This document shows positions 9,094 to 18,123 of a stretch of 64,000 bases of DNA, piece by piece (position 1 is the first letter of the stretch; every line of letters begins with the position of its first letter). The notes under the pieces were generated by a model. It was not told the origin of the DNA, made no database searches, and saw only the letters and a list, made by a program, of their open reading frames with translations. The stretch is from an uncultured Prevotella sp. (GTDB lineage: Bacteria > Bacteroidota > Bacteroidia > Bacteroidales > Bacteroidaceae), in contig CAAGKM010000024.1 in NCBI GenBank assembly GCA_900770395.1, positions 62,001-126,000 of the forward strand, written 5' to 3'. A program made the translations under genes and the position numbers.

Positions 9094-10413
9094 ATGAAGA
9101 CAAGATTGATTTTGGCATTTATCGGAATTGTGTGTGTGTTGGGAAATATTGATGCTCAACAGCGTGACAGGCGTATGTCGCGACGTGTGGCTGTGGACAG
9201 TATGGCGATTCTCAACGCCTACGCCGACTCGCTGCGCATGTATGAGCAGAGATACGACTCGCTCATGCGTGCCCATGACTCATTGAGACAGGCGACGACA
9301 AGCGATGGACGTCTTTACCGCCTGTTCTCGCCGCTGACTTTCTTCCATTCCCCAGCCAGGAAAAATCTGTCGATATTCAATTCCACGGCAAATGTCGATG
9401 AGGTGGACGACGAGGTGGACAATGTTCTGATGAGCATTTACCTGAAACGTCCCGACCTTGTGCGCAACAGCGAGACACGGCTGAGGAAGTCGGGAAAGAT
9501 AAGAAACGACGTGGTGGAGAAGAAGGTGAAGGTGAGGAACGACATCGCCGAGCGGGTGGATGTGAAGCCAGAGGAAAACACCCTGCCTGCGGCTCCAGCC
9601 ACGGGCATAGTGATTATGAGGCCCAAGTTCTGGACCTACAGCGGCAACGGCAACCTGCAGTTTCTCCAGAACTACGTGAGCGGCAACTGGTATAAGGGCG
9701 GCGAGAGCAACTACTCGATGGTGGGCGACGTGACCCTCAACGCCAACTACAACAACAAGAGCCGCCTGAAGTTTGAGAACAAGCTGGAGCTGAAGCTCGG
9801 CTTCCAGACATCAAGGGGCGACACCCTGCACAGGTTCAAGACCAACAACGACCTCATCCGCTATACGGGCAAGTTGGGGCTGCAGGCACACAAGCAGTGG
9901 TACTACACACTGCAGCTGCTTGCCTACACGCAGTTTACGAAAGGACTGAAGAGCAACGATAAGAAGGTGTACAGCGACTTCCTCTCGCCGTTTAACGCCA
10001 ACCTCGGCGTGGGTCTCGACTATACGCTCGACACGAAGAGCGACCGCCTGAAGGGCAACGTCAACATGTCGTTCCTCTCGTTCAACTTCCGATATGTTGA
10101 CCGGCGCGACCTGTGGAGCAGTTATAACACGGGCAACCATCACACATTAGAGGAGTTCGGATCGCAGCTCACTGCGAATGTGGAGTGGAAAATCAGCGAC
10201 CTTGTGTCGTGGAAGAGCCGCCTCTACTGGTACACGTCCTACAAGCGCACGCAGATAGAGTGGGAGAATACTTTTGCCCTGAGGGTGAGTCGCTACATCA
10301 CCGCCCACATCTTCATGTATCCGCGCTTCGACGACCGCAGCAAGTACGATAAAAGTCTCGGCTACTTCCAGTTCCAGGAATACTGCTCGCTCGGACTGGG
10401 ATATTCGTTCTGA
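9094..10413 (+). CDS. DUF3078 family outer-membrane protein
   Basis: A 439-residue protein with an N-terminal signal peptide (cleavage likely near GNIDAQ), then a helical, possibly coiled-coil segment at about residues 30-65 rich in DSLR repeats. From about residue 190 to the end are many alternating hydrophobic/polar beta strands with aromatic girdles (NGNLQFLQNYVSGNWYKGG). It ends in an aromatic residue (SLGLGYSF), as expected of an outer-membrane beta barrel recognised by BamA. The strand region matches the DUF3078 family widespread in Bacteroidota. Its role is unknown. A 15-pair hairpin follows the stop. Confidence 0.82.
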   Translation: MKTRLILAFIGIVCVLGNIDAQQRDRRMSRRVAVDSMAILNAYADSLRMYEQRYDSLMRAHDSLRQATTSDGRLYRLFSPLTFFHSPARKNLSIFNSTANVDEVDDEVDNVLMSIYLKRPDLVRNSETRLRKSGKIRNDVVEKKVKVRNDIAERVDVKPEENTLPAAPATGIVIMRPKFWTYSGNGNLQFLQNYVSGNWYKGGESNYSMVGDVTLNANYNNKSRLKFENKLELKLGFQTSRGDTLHRFKTNNDLIRYTGKLGLQAHKQWYYTLQLLAYTQFTKGLKSNDKKVYSDFLSPFNANLGVGLDYTLDTKSDRLKGNVNMSFLSFNFRYVDRRDLWSSYNTGNHHTLEEFGSQLTANVEWKISDLVSWKSRLYWYTSYKRTQIEWENTFALRVSRYITAHIFMYPRFDDRSKYDKSLGYFQFQEYCSLGLGYSF

Positions 10414-10419
10414 TGAATG

Positions 10420-10452
10420 GCGCGCAGTTTTCCTGTTAGGAGAACTGCGCGC
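10420..10452 (+). terminator. Hairpin after the DUF3078 gene
   Basis: A 15-pair stem (10420-10434 with 10438-10452, one G-U pair, three-base loop) built on GCGCGCAGTT / AACTGCGCGC, starting six bases after the stop codon. The following bases are TAAAAACTT rather than a clear U run, so it may act in mRNA stability as much as in termination. Confidence 0.65.
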
Positions 10453-10575
10453 TAAAAACTTCCATGTTATAAAAGACAGCTTTTTCTAAAAGAACCAGTT
10501 TTATGTTATGTATTCCATGAAATGAGCAATCAATGACGTCGGCACATTTCGTCTCATTAATTTATATTAAATATT

Positions 10576-10605
10576 TTGCGATGTGGCATAAAATGCGTAC
10601 TTTTG
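10576..10605 (+). promoter_or_regulatory. Promoter of the MATE exporter gene
   Basis: TTG at 10576-10578, a 19-base spacer, and TACTTTTG at 10598-10605, about 44 bases before the ATG at 10649. The remaining part of the gap (10453-10575) is AT-rich with no further signal I can support. Confidence 0.7.
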
Positions 10606-10648
10606 CAGGCTATTTATAAATAAGGTGTAAAAGTAGATTGTCCAGGAT

Positions 10649-11995
10649 ATGAGAAATATGGATATGACCCACGGCGGCATGGTCCGCAAGATATTGCTGT
10701 TTGCGCTGCCTCTGGCGGCGAGCAGCATCATTCAGCAGTTGTACAACTCCATCGACGTGGCGGTGGTGGGGCGCTTTGCATCAAGCGAGGCGCTGGCGGC
10801 AGTGGGCAGCAACGGCGCGCTGATAAATCTCCTTATCAATATATTTATAGGGCTGTCGGTGGGCGCCAACGTGCTGATAGCGCATCACATAGGGCAGAGA
10901 AACCACGGGGCGATAAAGCAGGCGATAAGCACGTCGATGGTTGTGGCGGTGCTTAGCGGAGTGGCGGTGATGTTTGTGGGCATTGCGCTGGCACGCCCGA
11001 TACTGGAGATGATGGACACGCCTCACGATGTCATCGACCTGTCAACACTCTATCTGCGCATCTACTTTCTCGGCATGCCGTTCCTCATGGTCTACAATTT
11101 TGGTGCGGCGGTGCTGCGCGGCATGGGCGACACACGGCGCCCGCTGTACTGCCTGTTAGTGTCGGGCGTGGTGAACACCGTGCTCAACCTGATTCTCGTA
11201 ATAGGGTTCGACATGAATGTGGCTGGCGTGGCAATCGGCACAGTGGTGTCGTTCATCGTTAATGCAGTGTGGGTCACAGTGCTTTTGCTGCGCGAGGCAG
11301 AGCCGTTCTCGTTGCGCACCTGCCGTTTCAGAGTTTACCGCTCGGAGATAGTGCGCATGATGAAGATTGGCGTGCCTGCCGGCGTGCAGGGCATGGTGTT
11401 CTCGATTGCCAACATCTTCATCCAGACAGCCATCAACCGCTGCGGAGCCGATGCCGTGGCTGGCTCGGCGGCGGCTCTCAACTTCGAGTACTATTGCTAT
11501 TTCGTGATCAATTCGTTCACCACCGCCGCCACCACCTTTGTGGGGCAGAATTATGGAGCCGGAAATATTGAGCGCTGCAGGCGCGCATGGAGGCTGTGCA
11601 TGGTGATGAGCGTGGCTGCATGCGCCGCATGCAACATCGGATTCTGGTGGCAGGAGGATTTTTTCCTCAGTCTGTTCTCGACCGATGCGAATGTCATGGA
11701 CTACGGGTTCAGGCGCATGGAGACAGTGCTCGTGTGGCAGTGGGTGGCGTGCAGCTATGAGATTTCGGGAGGCGCGCTGCGCGGGCTCGGCCACTCGGCT
11801 GTGCCGGCGCTTCTCACCGTGTTCGGCACCTGCTTGCTGCGCCTTGTGTGGATATACACAATATACCCGTTATATCCCACATTCGAGACACTGATGATGG
11901 TGTTCCCTGTGTCGTGGGCTATAACGGGTATAATGGTCGTTGTAGCTTATTTACTTGTCCTTCGCCGACTCAGTCATGTCGCCCTCAATGTATAG
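10649..11995 (+). CDS. MATE family multidrug/metabolite exporter
   Basis: A 448-residue membrane protein with about 12 hydrophobic helices in two similar halves, the layout of MATE (NorM/DinF-like) exporters that use Na+ or H+ gradients to expel cationic compounds. Recognisable stretches are PLAASSIIQQLYNSIDVAVVG at the first helix, GANVLIAHHIGQRN in the next loop, and FVGQNYGAGN in the second half, the repeat of the first-half motif. The substrate cannot be predicted. Its last 45 bases overlap the end of the convergent minus-strand DUF1573 gene, so the two transcripts are antisense there. Confidence 0.9.
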   Translation: MRNMDMTHGGMVRKILLFALPLAASSIIQQLYNSIDVAVVGRFASSEALAAVGSNGALINLLINIFIGLSVGANVLIAHHIGQRNHGAIKQAISTSMVVAVLSGVAVMFVGIALARPILEMMDTPHDVIDLSTLYLRIYFLGMPFLMVYNFGAAVLRGMGDTRRPLYCLLVSGVVNTVLNLILVIGFDMNVAGVAIGTVVSFIVNAVWVTVLLLREAEPFSLRTCRFRVYRSEIVRMMKIGVPAGVQGMVFSIANIFIQTAINRCGADAVAGSAAALNFEYYCYFVINSFTTAATTFVGQNYGAGNIERCRRAWRLCMVMSVAACAACNIGFWWQEDFFLSLFSTDANVMDYGFRRMETVLVWQWVACSYEISGGALRGLGHSAVPALLTVFGTCLLRLVWIYTIYPLYPTFETLMMVFPVSWAITGIMVVVAYLLVLRRLSHVALNV

Positions 11996-12343
11996 GCGGA
12001 CCATCTCCACCTTGCCGTTGGTGCGCACTGTGATGCTCTTCTTGAAATGACCGGGGAACTTGCCCGCGCCATTGTAGGTAATCTTGATGGTGCCCTTGTC
12101 GCCCGGCTTTATCGGGGTCTTTGTGTACTCGGGTACGGTGCATCCGCAGCTCGCCACAGCCTGGTTGATCACCAGCGGAGCGTCGCCCACGTTTGTGAAG
12201 TTGAACACTGTTGTCACCTTCGGGGCGTCCTCAGAGAACTTCCCGAAGTTGTGAGTGAGTTTCTCGAACTTGATTTCTGCCTGCGCCAGTGCGGTCAGGG
12301 CGCAGCATACTGTCATGCAAGTAATTAAAGCAATTCTTTTCAT
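11951..12343 (-). CDS. DUF1573 domain secreted protein
   Basis: A 130-residue exported protein: signal peptide ending at about residue 20 (ALAQA), then one DUF1573 domain with an Ig-like (ASPM/SPD2/Hydin-like) beta fold. Typical motifs are FEKLTHNFGKF, VFNFTNVGDAPLVI and ASCGCTVPEYTKTPIKPGDKG. The ASCGCT cysteines are a hallmark of the family. The role of these abundant Bacteroidota proteins is unknown. It is the last gene of the pentose operon, 15 bases after rpiB, but there is no functional link I can state. Its 3' end overlaps the MATE gene by 45 bases. Confidence 0.85.
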   Translation of the reverse strand: MKRIALITCMTVCCALTALAQAEIKFEKLTHNFGKFSEDAPKVTTVFNFTNVGDAPLVINQAVASCGCTVPEYTKTPIKPGDKGTIKITYNGAGKFPGHFKKSITVRTNGKVEMVRLYIEGDMTESAKDK

Positions 12344-12358
12344 CGTTTGTATTAATTT

Positions 12359-12802
12359 TTATTTCTTTACCGGAATCATGTCTACACGGGTCTGGTGACG
12401 GCCGCCTTCGAAGGTGGTCTTGAAGAACTCGTCCATGATTTTCGCAGCAGTGTAATTGGTGATGAAACGGCCCGGCATAACCAGCACGTTGGCATCGTTG
12501 TGCTGACGGATGAGATGCGCTATCTCCGGGTCCCAGCACAGTCCAGCGCGCACGCCCTGATGCTTGTTGAGAGTCATTGCGATGCCCTCGCCGCTGCCGC
12601 AGATGCCGATGCCGGGATAAACCTCGCCGCTCTCAATGCCATCGGCAAGAGCGTGGCCGAACTCGGGATAGTTGCAGCTCTGGTCGCTGTAGGTGCCGTA
12701 ATCCTTGTAAGGATAGCCGTGCTCCTCCAAATACTGTATCACAAATTTCTTAAGTGGATAGCCAGCGTGGTCGCTGGCTATTCCTACTGTCTTTATATCC
12801 AT
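12359..12802 (-). CDS. rpiB: Ribose-5-phosphate isomerase B
   Basis: RpiB interconverts ribulose 5-phosphate and ribose 5-phosphate in the non-oxidative pentose-phosphate pathway. The 147-residue protein has the family start (GIASDHAGYPLKK), the catalytic cysteine C68 in GICGSGEGIAM, and the KHQGVRAGLCWD stretch. It begins six bases after the transketolase stop codon, so it is in the arabinose operon. That makes sense: arabinose carbon leaves as xylulose 5-phosphate and needs both RpiB and transketolase. Related LacAB isomerases share the fold but the gene context favours RpiB. Confidence 0.95.
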   Translation of the reverse strand: MDIKTVGIASDHAGYPLKKFVIQYLEEHGYPYKDYGTYSDQSCNYPEFGHALADGIESGEVYPGIGICGSGEGIAMTLNKHQGVRAGLCWDPEIAHLIRQHNDANVLVMPGRFITNYTAAKIMDEFFKTTFEGGRHQTRVDMIPVKK

Positions 12803-12808
12803 AGTAGC

Positions 12809-14824
12809 TTAAAGCATTGATTTAACCTGATTGTAAACATTCTCGGCTGTGAAGCCTAACTTCTCGTCGAGCACCTTGTAAGGAGCAGAGAATCCGAATG
12901 TCTCAAGACCCCAAATCTTACCGTTGCTGCCAACGAGACCCTGAAGGTTGACGGGCAGACCTGCGGTGAGACCGAAAATCTTTGCGCCATTGGGCAGCAG
13001 GGCATTCTGATAGTCGGCAGGCTGTGTGCGGAACAGGCCCTCAGACGGACAAGAAACTATGCGGCACTTAACGCCATCCTTACGCAGCAGCTCAGCGCCG
13101 GCAACGAGAGTGGCAACCTCAGAGCCTGAGGCAACCATGATAACGTCAGGATTCTCATCAGCACCAGCGATGTTGTAGGCACCCTTGGCAGCCTCGTTGT
13201 AGTCAGTTCCTGCTGGCAGGGTGGTGATGTTTTGGCGAGAGAAGATGAGAGCCGTCGGCGACTCTGTGTTCTCCATAGCCATGCGCCAGCAGACTGTTGT
13301 CTCAAGAGCATCGGCTGGACGGAGCACGAGCATGGCGTTCTTGCCGTCATGACGCTTCAGTTTCTCCATCAGGCGAATCTGTGCCTCCTGCTCAACAGGC
13401 TCGTGAGTAGGACCGTCCTCGCCCACGCGGAATGCGTCGTGAGTCCAGATGAACTTCACCGGCAACTGCATCAGGGCAGCCATGCGCACGGCTGGTTTCA
13501 TATAGTCGGAGAACACGAAGAATGTACCGCAGGCAGGGATAACACCGCCGTGGAGAGCCATACCGATGCAGCAGCAAGCCATGGTGAGCTCTGCAACGCC
13601 AGCCTGGAAGAATGCGCCGCTGAAATCGTCGCGGGTGATGGCGTGGGTCTTCTTCAGGAAACCGTCGGTCTTGTCAGAGTTAGACAGGTCGGCAGAAGCA
13701 CAAATCATGTTCTCCACCTGCTCAGCCAGTACGCCGAGTACGGCAGCCGATGCGCTACGTGTGGCATCGTTTTCCTTCTGTGCCACCTTTGTCCAGTCAA
13801 CCTCAGGAGCCTCGTTCTTCATCCACTTCTCCAGCTTTGCGGCTGTCTCAGGGTTAGCCTCTGCCCATGCCTTCTCTGCGGCATACTTCTCAGCGCAGAT
13901 TGTCTCAAGCTCCTTGGCGCGGTTGGCATACAGCTCCTCAACCTCAGGGAAGATGGCAAACGGTGCCTCAGGATTGCCGCCGAGATTCTTGATGGTGTTC
14001 ACGAAAGCGTCGCCACCGAGAGGAGCGCCGTGAGTCTTGCAATTGCGCTCGTAAGATGTGCAGTCGGCTTTGAGCGCACCTTTGCCCATGATGGTCTTAC
14101 CGATGATGAGGGTAGGGCGCTTGGTCTCTGCCTTTGCAGCATCGAGAGCCTTGCGGATTTCGTCGCAGTCGTTACCGTTGATGTTGATAACGTTCCAGCC
14201 CCATGCCTCATATTTCTTTGCAGTGTCCTCGGTCATAACGTCACAGCACTCGGTAGAGAGCTGAATGTCGTTTGAGTCGTAGAACATCACGAGGTTGCTC
14301 AGACCGAGGTGACCGGCGATGCGGCCAGCGCCCTGAGAGATTTCCTCCTGAACACCACCGTCGGAGATATATGCGTAGATGGTCTCATTGGCGATTGAAG
14401 GGTTGCCTGTCTTTGCGGCAAGGAATTTGGCTGCGATGGCAGCACCTACGGCGTAGGCGTGACCCTGACCGAGAGGACCAGAGGTGTTCTCGATGCCACG
14501 TGTAATCTCAAACTCAGGATGTCCGTGAGTTGGAGAGCCCCACTGGCGGAGCTGCTGCAGCTCGTCGAGGCTGTACTTGCCGATGAGACAGAGCTGGGCG
14601 TAGAGCATTGGAGCCATGTGGCCTGGGTCGAGGAAGAAGCGGTCGCGGCCTGCCCATCCCGGATTTTTCGGGTCGTACTGCAGATACTCTGAATATAACA
14701 CATTGATGAAGTCGGCACCACCCATGGCACCACCAGGGTGACCAGACTTAGCTTTTTCTACCATTGAGGCTGCCAGGATACGGATATTGTCGGCAGCTTT
14801 GTTCATTAATTCTTTGTTGTTCAT
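12809..14824 (-). CDS. tkt: Transketolase
   Basis: A thiamine-diphosphate enzyme moving two-carbon units between pentose-phosphate pathway sugars. The 671-residue length is normal. The N-terminal domain has KSGHPGGAMGG and DRFFLDPGH, and the ThDP/Mg site is at YISDGGVQEE and FYDSND (the canonical GDG is SDG here, which I believe is usual in Bacteroidales). The middle pyrimidine-binding domain and the C-terminal domain complete the architecture. It sits between the arabinofuranosidase gene (45-base gap) and rpiB (6 bases). A possible TAATTTTG box in the upstream gap could give it some expression independent of arabinose, but the matching -33 element is poorly spaced. Confidence 0.95.
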   Translation of the reverse strand: MNNKELMNKAADNIRILAASMVEKAKSGHPGGAMGGADFINVLYSEYLQYDPKNPGWAGRDRFFLDPGHMAPMLYAQLCLIGKYSLDELQQLRQWGSPTHGHPEFEITRGIENTSGPLGQGHAYAVGAAIAAKFLAAKTGNPSIANETIYAYISDGGVQEEISQGAGRIAGHLGLSNLVMFYDSNDIQLSTECCDVMTEDTAKKYEAWGWNVININGNDCDEIRKALDAAKAETKRPTLIIGKTIMGKGALKADCTSYERNCKTHGAPLGGDAFVNTIKNLGGNPEAPFAIFPEVEELYANRAKELETICAEKYAAEKAWAEANPETAAKLEKWMKNEAPEVDWTKVAQKENDATRSASAAVLGVLAEQVENMICASADLSNSDKTDGFLKKTHAITRDDFSGAFFQAGVAELTMACCCIGMALHGGVIPACGTFFVFSDYMKPAVRMAALMQLPVKFIWTHDAFRVGEDGPTHEPVEQEAQIRLMEKLKRHDGKNAMLVLRPADALETTVCWRMAMENTESPTALIFSRQNITTLPAGTDYNEAAKGAYNIAGADENPDVIMVASGSEVATLVAGAELLRKDGVKCRIVSCPSEGLFRTQPADYQNALLPNGAKIFGLTAGLPVNLQGLVGSNGKIWGLETFGFSAPYKVLDEKLGFTAENVYNQVKSML

Positions 14825-14869
14825 AATTGTTTTATTATTTGTTTATTTTACTTTCAATTTGCAAAATTA

Positions 14870-16435
14870 CTATTTTATGTTGAGAACAACGATAGATTTT
14901 GCAGGAATTTTCACTGTAAGCACGTTTTTCTTCAGTTTTGCGTCCTTAAATGCTGCTGGTTTCACATTGTCGGGATGCTCAAAGTCGTTATAGTCGGCAA
15001 TGGTCTTGCAGGTGAGAATCTCGCCGCTTACGGTCTTTGCTGTCATGCCGTCGAGATTGATGCTCACTTCCTGAGCCTTGTCGAGACTGATGTTCGACAG
15101 GGACACCACGACGCTTCCGTCCTTGGTCTTTGCAGCCGATGTGTTGAGCAGCGGGATGCGTGGATTAGGCATCTGCTCGTAGCCGCGCACGTTGATATAC
15201 TCTGTGTTGATGTCCATTGGCAGGTATGTTGCCTCCTGGAACGGAGTGTACATCTTGAACACGTGGTAGGTTGGTGTGAGCACCATGTGGCCCGTGCCTT
15301 TTTGGTCGGTGAGAATCATCGACTGGAGTACGTTCACCACCTGAGCGATGTTACACATCTTCACACGGTCGGTGTGACGGTGGAAAACGTTGAGCGACAG
15401 AGCTGCCACGAATGCGTCGCGCATACAGTTCTGCTGATACAGGTGTCCGCGAACGGTGCCGGGCTCCTCGTCCCACCATGTTCCCCATTCGTCAACAAGA
15501 AGACCGATTTGTTTCTTCGGGTCGTACTTGTCCATGATTGCAGAATGCTTCTTGATAACATCCTCAATGCCGAGGCATTTGCCCATGGTCCAATAGAAGT
15601 CGTCGGCATTGTTGTTGATTGCCGCACCCTTGCTGCCGTTCCAGCCGGTCACGGTGTAGTAGTGGAGCGATACTCCGCTCATGCGGTGACCGATATTTTC
15701 CATCAACACCTCAGTCCATTTATAATCGTAGTCGCTGGCTCCCGATGCTATCTTGTAGAGCTTGGTACCGTCGTACTCGCGGCAATAAGTGGAGTATCTG
15801 CGATAGAGGTCGGCGTAGTATTCAGGGCGCATGCTTCCGCCGCAGCCCCAACTCTCGTTGCCCACACCGAGATACTTCAGTTTCCAAGCTTTCTCCCTGC
15901 CGTTCTGGCGGCGCAGACGAGCCATCGGAGTGTCGCCGTCGCTGGTCATATACTCCACCCATTTGGCAAGTTCCTCAACGGTACCGCTGCCCACGTTGCC
16001 GCTGATGTAAGGCTCGCAGCCAAGCATCTCGCAGAGGTTGAGGAACTCATGTGTACCAAACGAGTTGTCCTCGATTGTGCCGCCCCAGTTGTTGTTCTGC
16101 ATTGTAGGACGCTTGTTGCGTGGACCTATACCGTCCATCCAGTGATATTCGTCGGCAAAGCATCCGCCCGGCCAGCGCAGCACAGGAATCTGGAGAGCCT
16201 TCAGAGCCTCGAACACATCCTTGCGGTAGCCGTTGATGTTTGGAATCTGTGAATTCTCGCCAACCCACAGACCACCGTAGATGCACGAGCCAAGATGCTC
16301 GGCAAACTGTCCGTAAATCTCTTTGTTGATTTTCTCCTTGCCCTGGTTTACGTGTATTGTTGCCTGAACGTTTTCCGCTGATGCAGAGATAGCAAATACT
16401 GCTGCTACAGCTGTTGTCAATATGCACTTTTTCAT
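14870..16435 (-). CDS. Secreted alpha-L-arabinofuranosidase, GH51
   Basis: A retaining glycoside hydrolase that releases terminal L-arabinofuranose from arabinan and arabinoxylan. Residues 1-20 are a Sec signal peptide (AISASA), so it acts in the periplasm or outside. The catalytic TIM barrel carries the acid/base E194 in GVGNESWG and the nucleophile E316 in LLVDEWGTWW. A C-terminal beta-sandwich follows from about residue 400 to 521, ending in SIVVLNIK. It lies 12 bases downstream of the araB-like gene, so its product feeds the kinase and isomerase encoded upstream. All key residues are present. Confidence 0.93.
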   Translation of the reverse strand: MKKCILTTAVAAVFAISASAENVQATIHVNQGKEKINKEIYGQFAEHLGSCIYGGLWVGENSQIPNINGYRKDVFEALKALQIPVLRWPGGCFADEYHWMDGIGPRNKRPTMQNNNWGGTIEDNSFGTHEFLNLCEMLGCEPYISGNVGSGTVEELAKWVEYMTSDGDTPMARLRRQNGREKAWKLKYLGVGNESWGCGGSMRPEYYADLYRRYSTYCREYDGTKLYKIASGASDYDYKWTEVLMENIGHRMSGVSLHYYTVTGWNGSKGAAINNNADDFYWTMGKCLGIEDVIKKHSAIMDKYDPKKQIGLLVDEWGTWWDEEPGTVRGHLYQQNCMRDAFVAALSLNVFHRHTDRVKMCNIAQVVNVLQSMILTDQKGTGHMVLTPTYHVFKMYTPFQEATYLPMDINTEYINVRGYEQMPNPRIPLLNTSAAKTKDGSVVVSLSNISLDKAQEVSINLDGMTAKTVSGEILTCKTIADYNDFEHPDNVKPAAFKDAKLKKNVLTVKIPAKSIVVLNIK

Positions 16436-16447
16436 AATCGTATTGTT

Positions 16448-18061
16448 TTAGTTCTTGTTTGCAACTGCTGCCTTTTCAATGGCAATGCCTTTCTTATAGT
16501 TCTCGATGTAGGCGTTGAATCCTGCAATGTCCTCAGCGGTAGGAGCAATCTCCACACCGGCATTGCCTGCGAACACCTTCTCGTCGAGGAAGTCGGCGAG
16601 CGACTGCTTCTTGTCGTTGTTCACAAGATATGAGCCGAGCAAGGCTATACCCCATGCGCCGCCTTCACCTGCAGTCTCCATAACTGAGATTGGCGAGTTG
16701 ATGGCTGCTGCCAGCACGCGCTGTCCCACGCCCTTGGTCTTGAACAGACCTCCGTGACCTGTGATGCGGTCAACCTTTATCTTCTCGTCGTTGAAGAGAA
16801 TGTCGTTGCCCACCTTCAGCACACTTACAGAACCATAAAGATGCACGCGCATAAAATTGGCAAGGTTGAACTTGTCGTTGGCTGAGCGAACAAAGAGCGG
16901 ACGGCCTTCCTCGCAACCGGTAACAGGCTCGCCTGATATGTAGTTGTAGGAGATAAGTCCACCGCAGTCAGCATCGCCAGTGAGCGCGTGGTTGTAAAGC
17001 TTGCCGTAAAGCTCATTCATATCCACCTTAATGCCAAGCAGTTCCTGGTATTCCTTAAACAATCCCACCCATGCGTTGAGGTCGGATGTACAGTTGTTGC
17101 AGTGAACCATTGCCACGGGACTTCCGTCAGGAGTGGTCACCATGTCGATAACCTCGTAGGGCTTGCTCAGCTCTTTCTCAAGAACAATCATTGAGAATGA
17201 TGATGTGCCTGCCGATACGTTACCTGTGCGCTGCTTCACGGCGTTGGTTGCCACCATACCTGTGCCTGCATCGCCCTCTGGAGGACAAACTGGTATGCCA
17301 GCCTTCAGGTGTCCTGATACGTCGAGCAGCTTTGCGCCCTTTTCGTTCAACTTGCCTGCATCCTCGCCAGCCATGAGCACCTTGGGAAGAATATCCTCAA
17401 GTTTCCAGTCGAAGCCGCGTGGAGCCACAAGGTCGTTGAACTTGCTAACCATCTCTGCCGAGTAGTTCTTGGTCTTAGAGTCGATAGGCAGCATGCCCGA
17501 TGCGTCGCCCACGCCAAGCACTTTCTCACCTGTAATCTGCCAGTGAATATATCCGGCAAGAGTGGTGAGGAAAGTGATGTCCTTCACATGCTCCTCGCCG
17601 TTGAGTATTGCCTGGTAGAGATGTGAGATGCTCCAGCGCAGCGGGATGTTGAACACAAACAGCTCTGACAGTTCGGCGGCAGCCTTGGCTGTATTTGTGT
17701 TGCGCCATGTGCGGAAAGGCACGAGAGTTTCTTTATAGAATCCGGAATCATTGTCATTGAAAGCCATGTAGCCGTGCATCATTGCGCTGATGCCGATGGC
17801 TGCAAGAGTCTCAATCTCGATATCGTATTGTTCCCTGACGTTCTTGCGGAGATCGGCGTAGCAGTCCTGCAAGCCGCTCCATATCATGTCGATACTGTAA
17901 GTCCAGAGACCGTCAACGAGCTGGTTCTCCCACTCGTGGCTGCCCTGAGCTATAGGATTGTTGTCCTCATCAATGAGAACTGCCTTAATACGGGTAGAGC
18001 CAAACTCGATTCCGAGAATGGCTTTACCTGTTTCTATTGTTGTTTTTGGATTTGATTGCAT
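16448..18061 (-). CDS. araB: FGGY-family ribulokinase (AraB-type)
   Basis: It phosphorylates L-ribulose to L-ribulose 5-phosphate, the second step of arabinose use. The 537-residue protein has the FGGY/ASKHA start LGIEFGSTRIKAVLID, a central phosphate-binding region VSAGTSSFSM, and the C-terminal motif GEGGAWGIALLG. It is divergent from enterobacterial AraB, so xylulokinase-like activity cannot be excluded from sequence alone. Its place directly between araA and the arabinofuranosidase makes ribulokinase the likeliest call. The 62-base gap to araA is very AT-rich and can fold into a hairpin. Confidence 0.88.
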   Translation of the reverse strand: MQSNPKTTIETGKAILGIEFGSTRIKAVLIDEDNNPIAQGSHEWENQLVDGLWTYSIDMIWSGLQDCYADLRKNVREQYDIEIETLAAIGISAMMHGYMAFNDNDSGFYKETLVPFRTWRNTNTAKAAAELSELFVFNIPLRWSISHLYQAILNGEEHVKDITFLTTLAGYIHWQITGEKVLGVGDASGMLPIDSKTKNYSAEMVSKFNDLVAPRGFDWKLEDILPKVLMAGEDAGKLNEKGAKLLDVSGHLKAGIPVCPPEGDAGTGMVATNAVKQRTGNVSAGTSSFSMIVLEKELSKPYEVIDMVTTPDGSPVAMVHCNNCTSDLNAWVGLFKEYQELLGIKVDMNELYGKLYNHALTGDADCGGLISYNYISGEPVTGCEEGRPLFVRSANDKFNLANFMRVHLYGSVSVLKVGNDILFNDEKIKVDRITGHGGLFKTKGVGQRVLAAAINSPISVMETAGEGGAWGIALLGSYLVNNDKKQSLADFLDEKVFAGNAGVEIAPTAEDIAGFNAYIENYKKGIAIEKAAVANKN

Positions 18062-18077
18062 AGTTTTTTATTCTATA

Positions 18078-18120
18078 AATCTTATAAATTATATATTATA
18101 TATTATATATTATAAGTCTT
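18078..18120 (-). other. AT-rich inverted repeat between araA and araB
   Basis: CTTATA at 18081-18086 pairs with TATAAG at 18111-18116, around near-perfect alternating TATATTATATAT sequence. It could be an mRNA processing or stability element tuning araA against araB, or simply AT-rich spacer. Similar TTATAAG-rich sequence occurs at 42720-42790. Confidence 0.35.
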
Positions 18121-18123
18121 ATA

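Noticed and set aside
13232..14275. Long plus-strand open frame (347 codons) opposite transketolase
   Set aside because: It is antisense to a full-length, motif-complete transketolase, and its composition (His, Cys, Val, Leu runs) is what the reverse complement of that gene gives. No promoter or ribosome binding site.
14975..16252. Long plus-strand open frame (425 codons) opposite the GH51 gene
   Set aside because: Antisense shadow of a gene with both catalytic glutamates; no domain recognisable on the plus strand.
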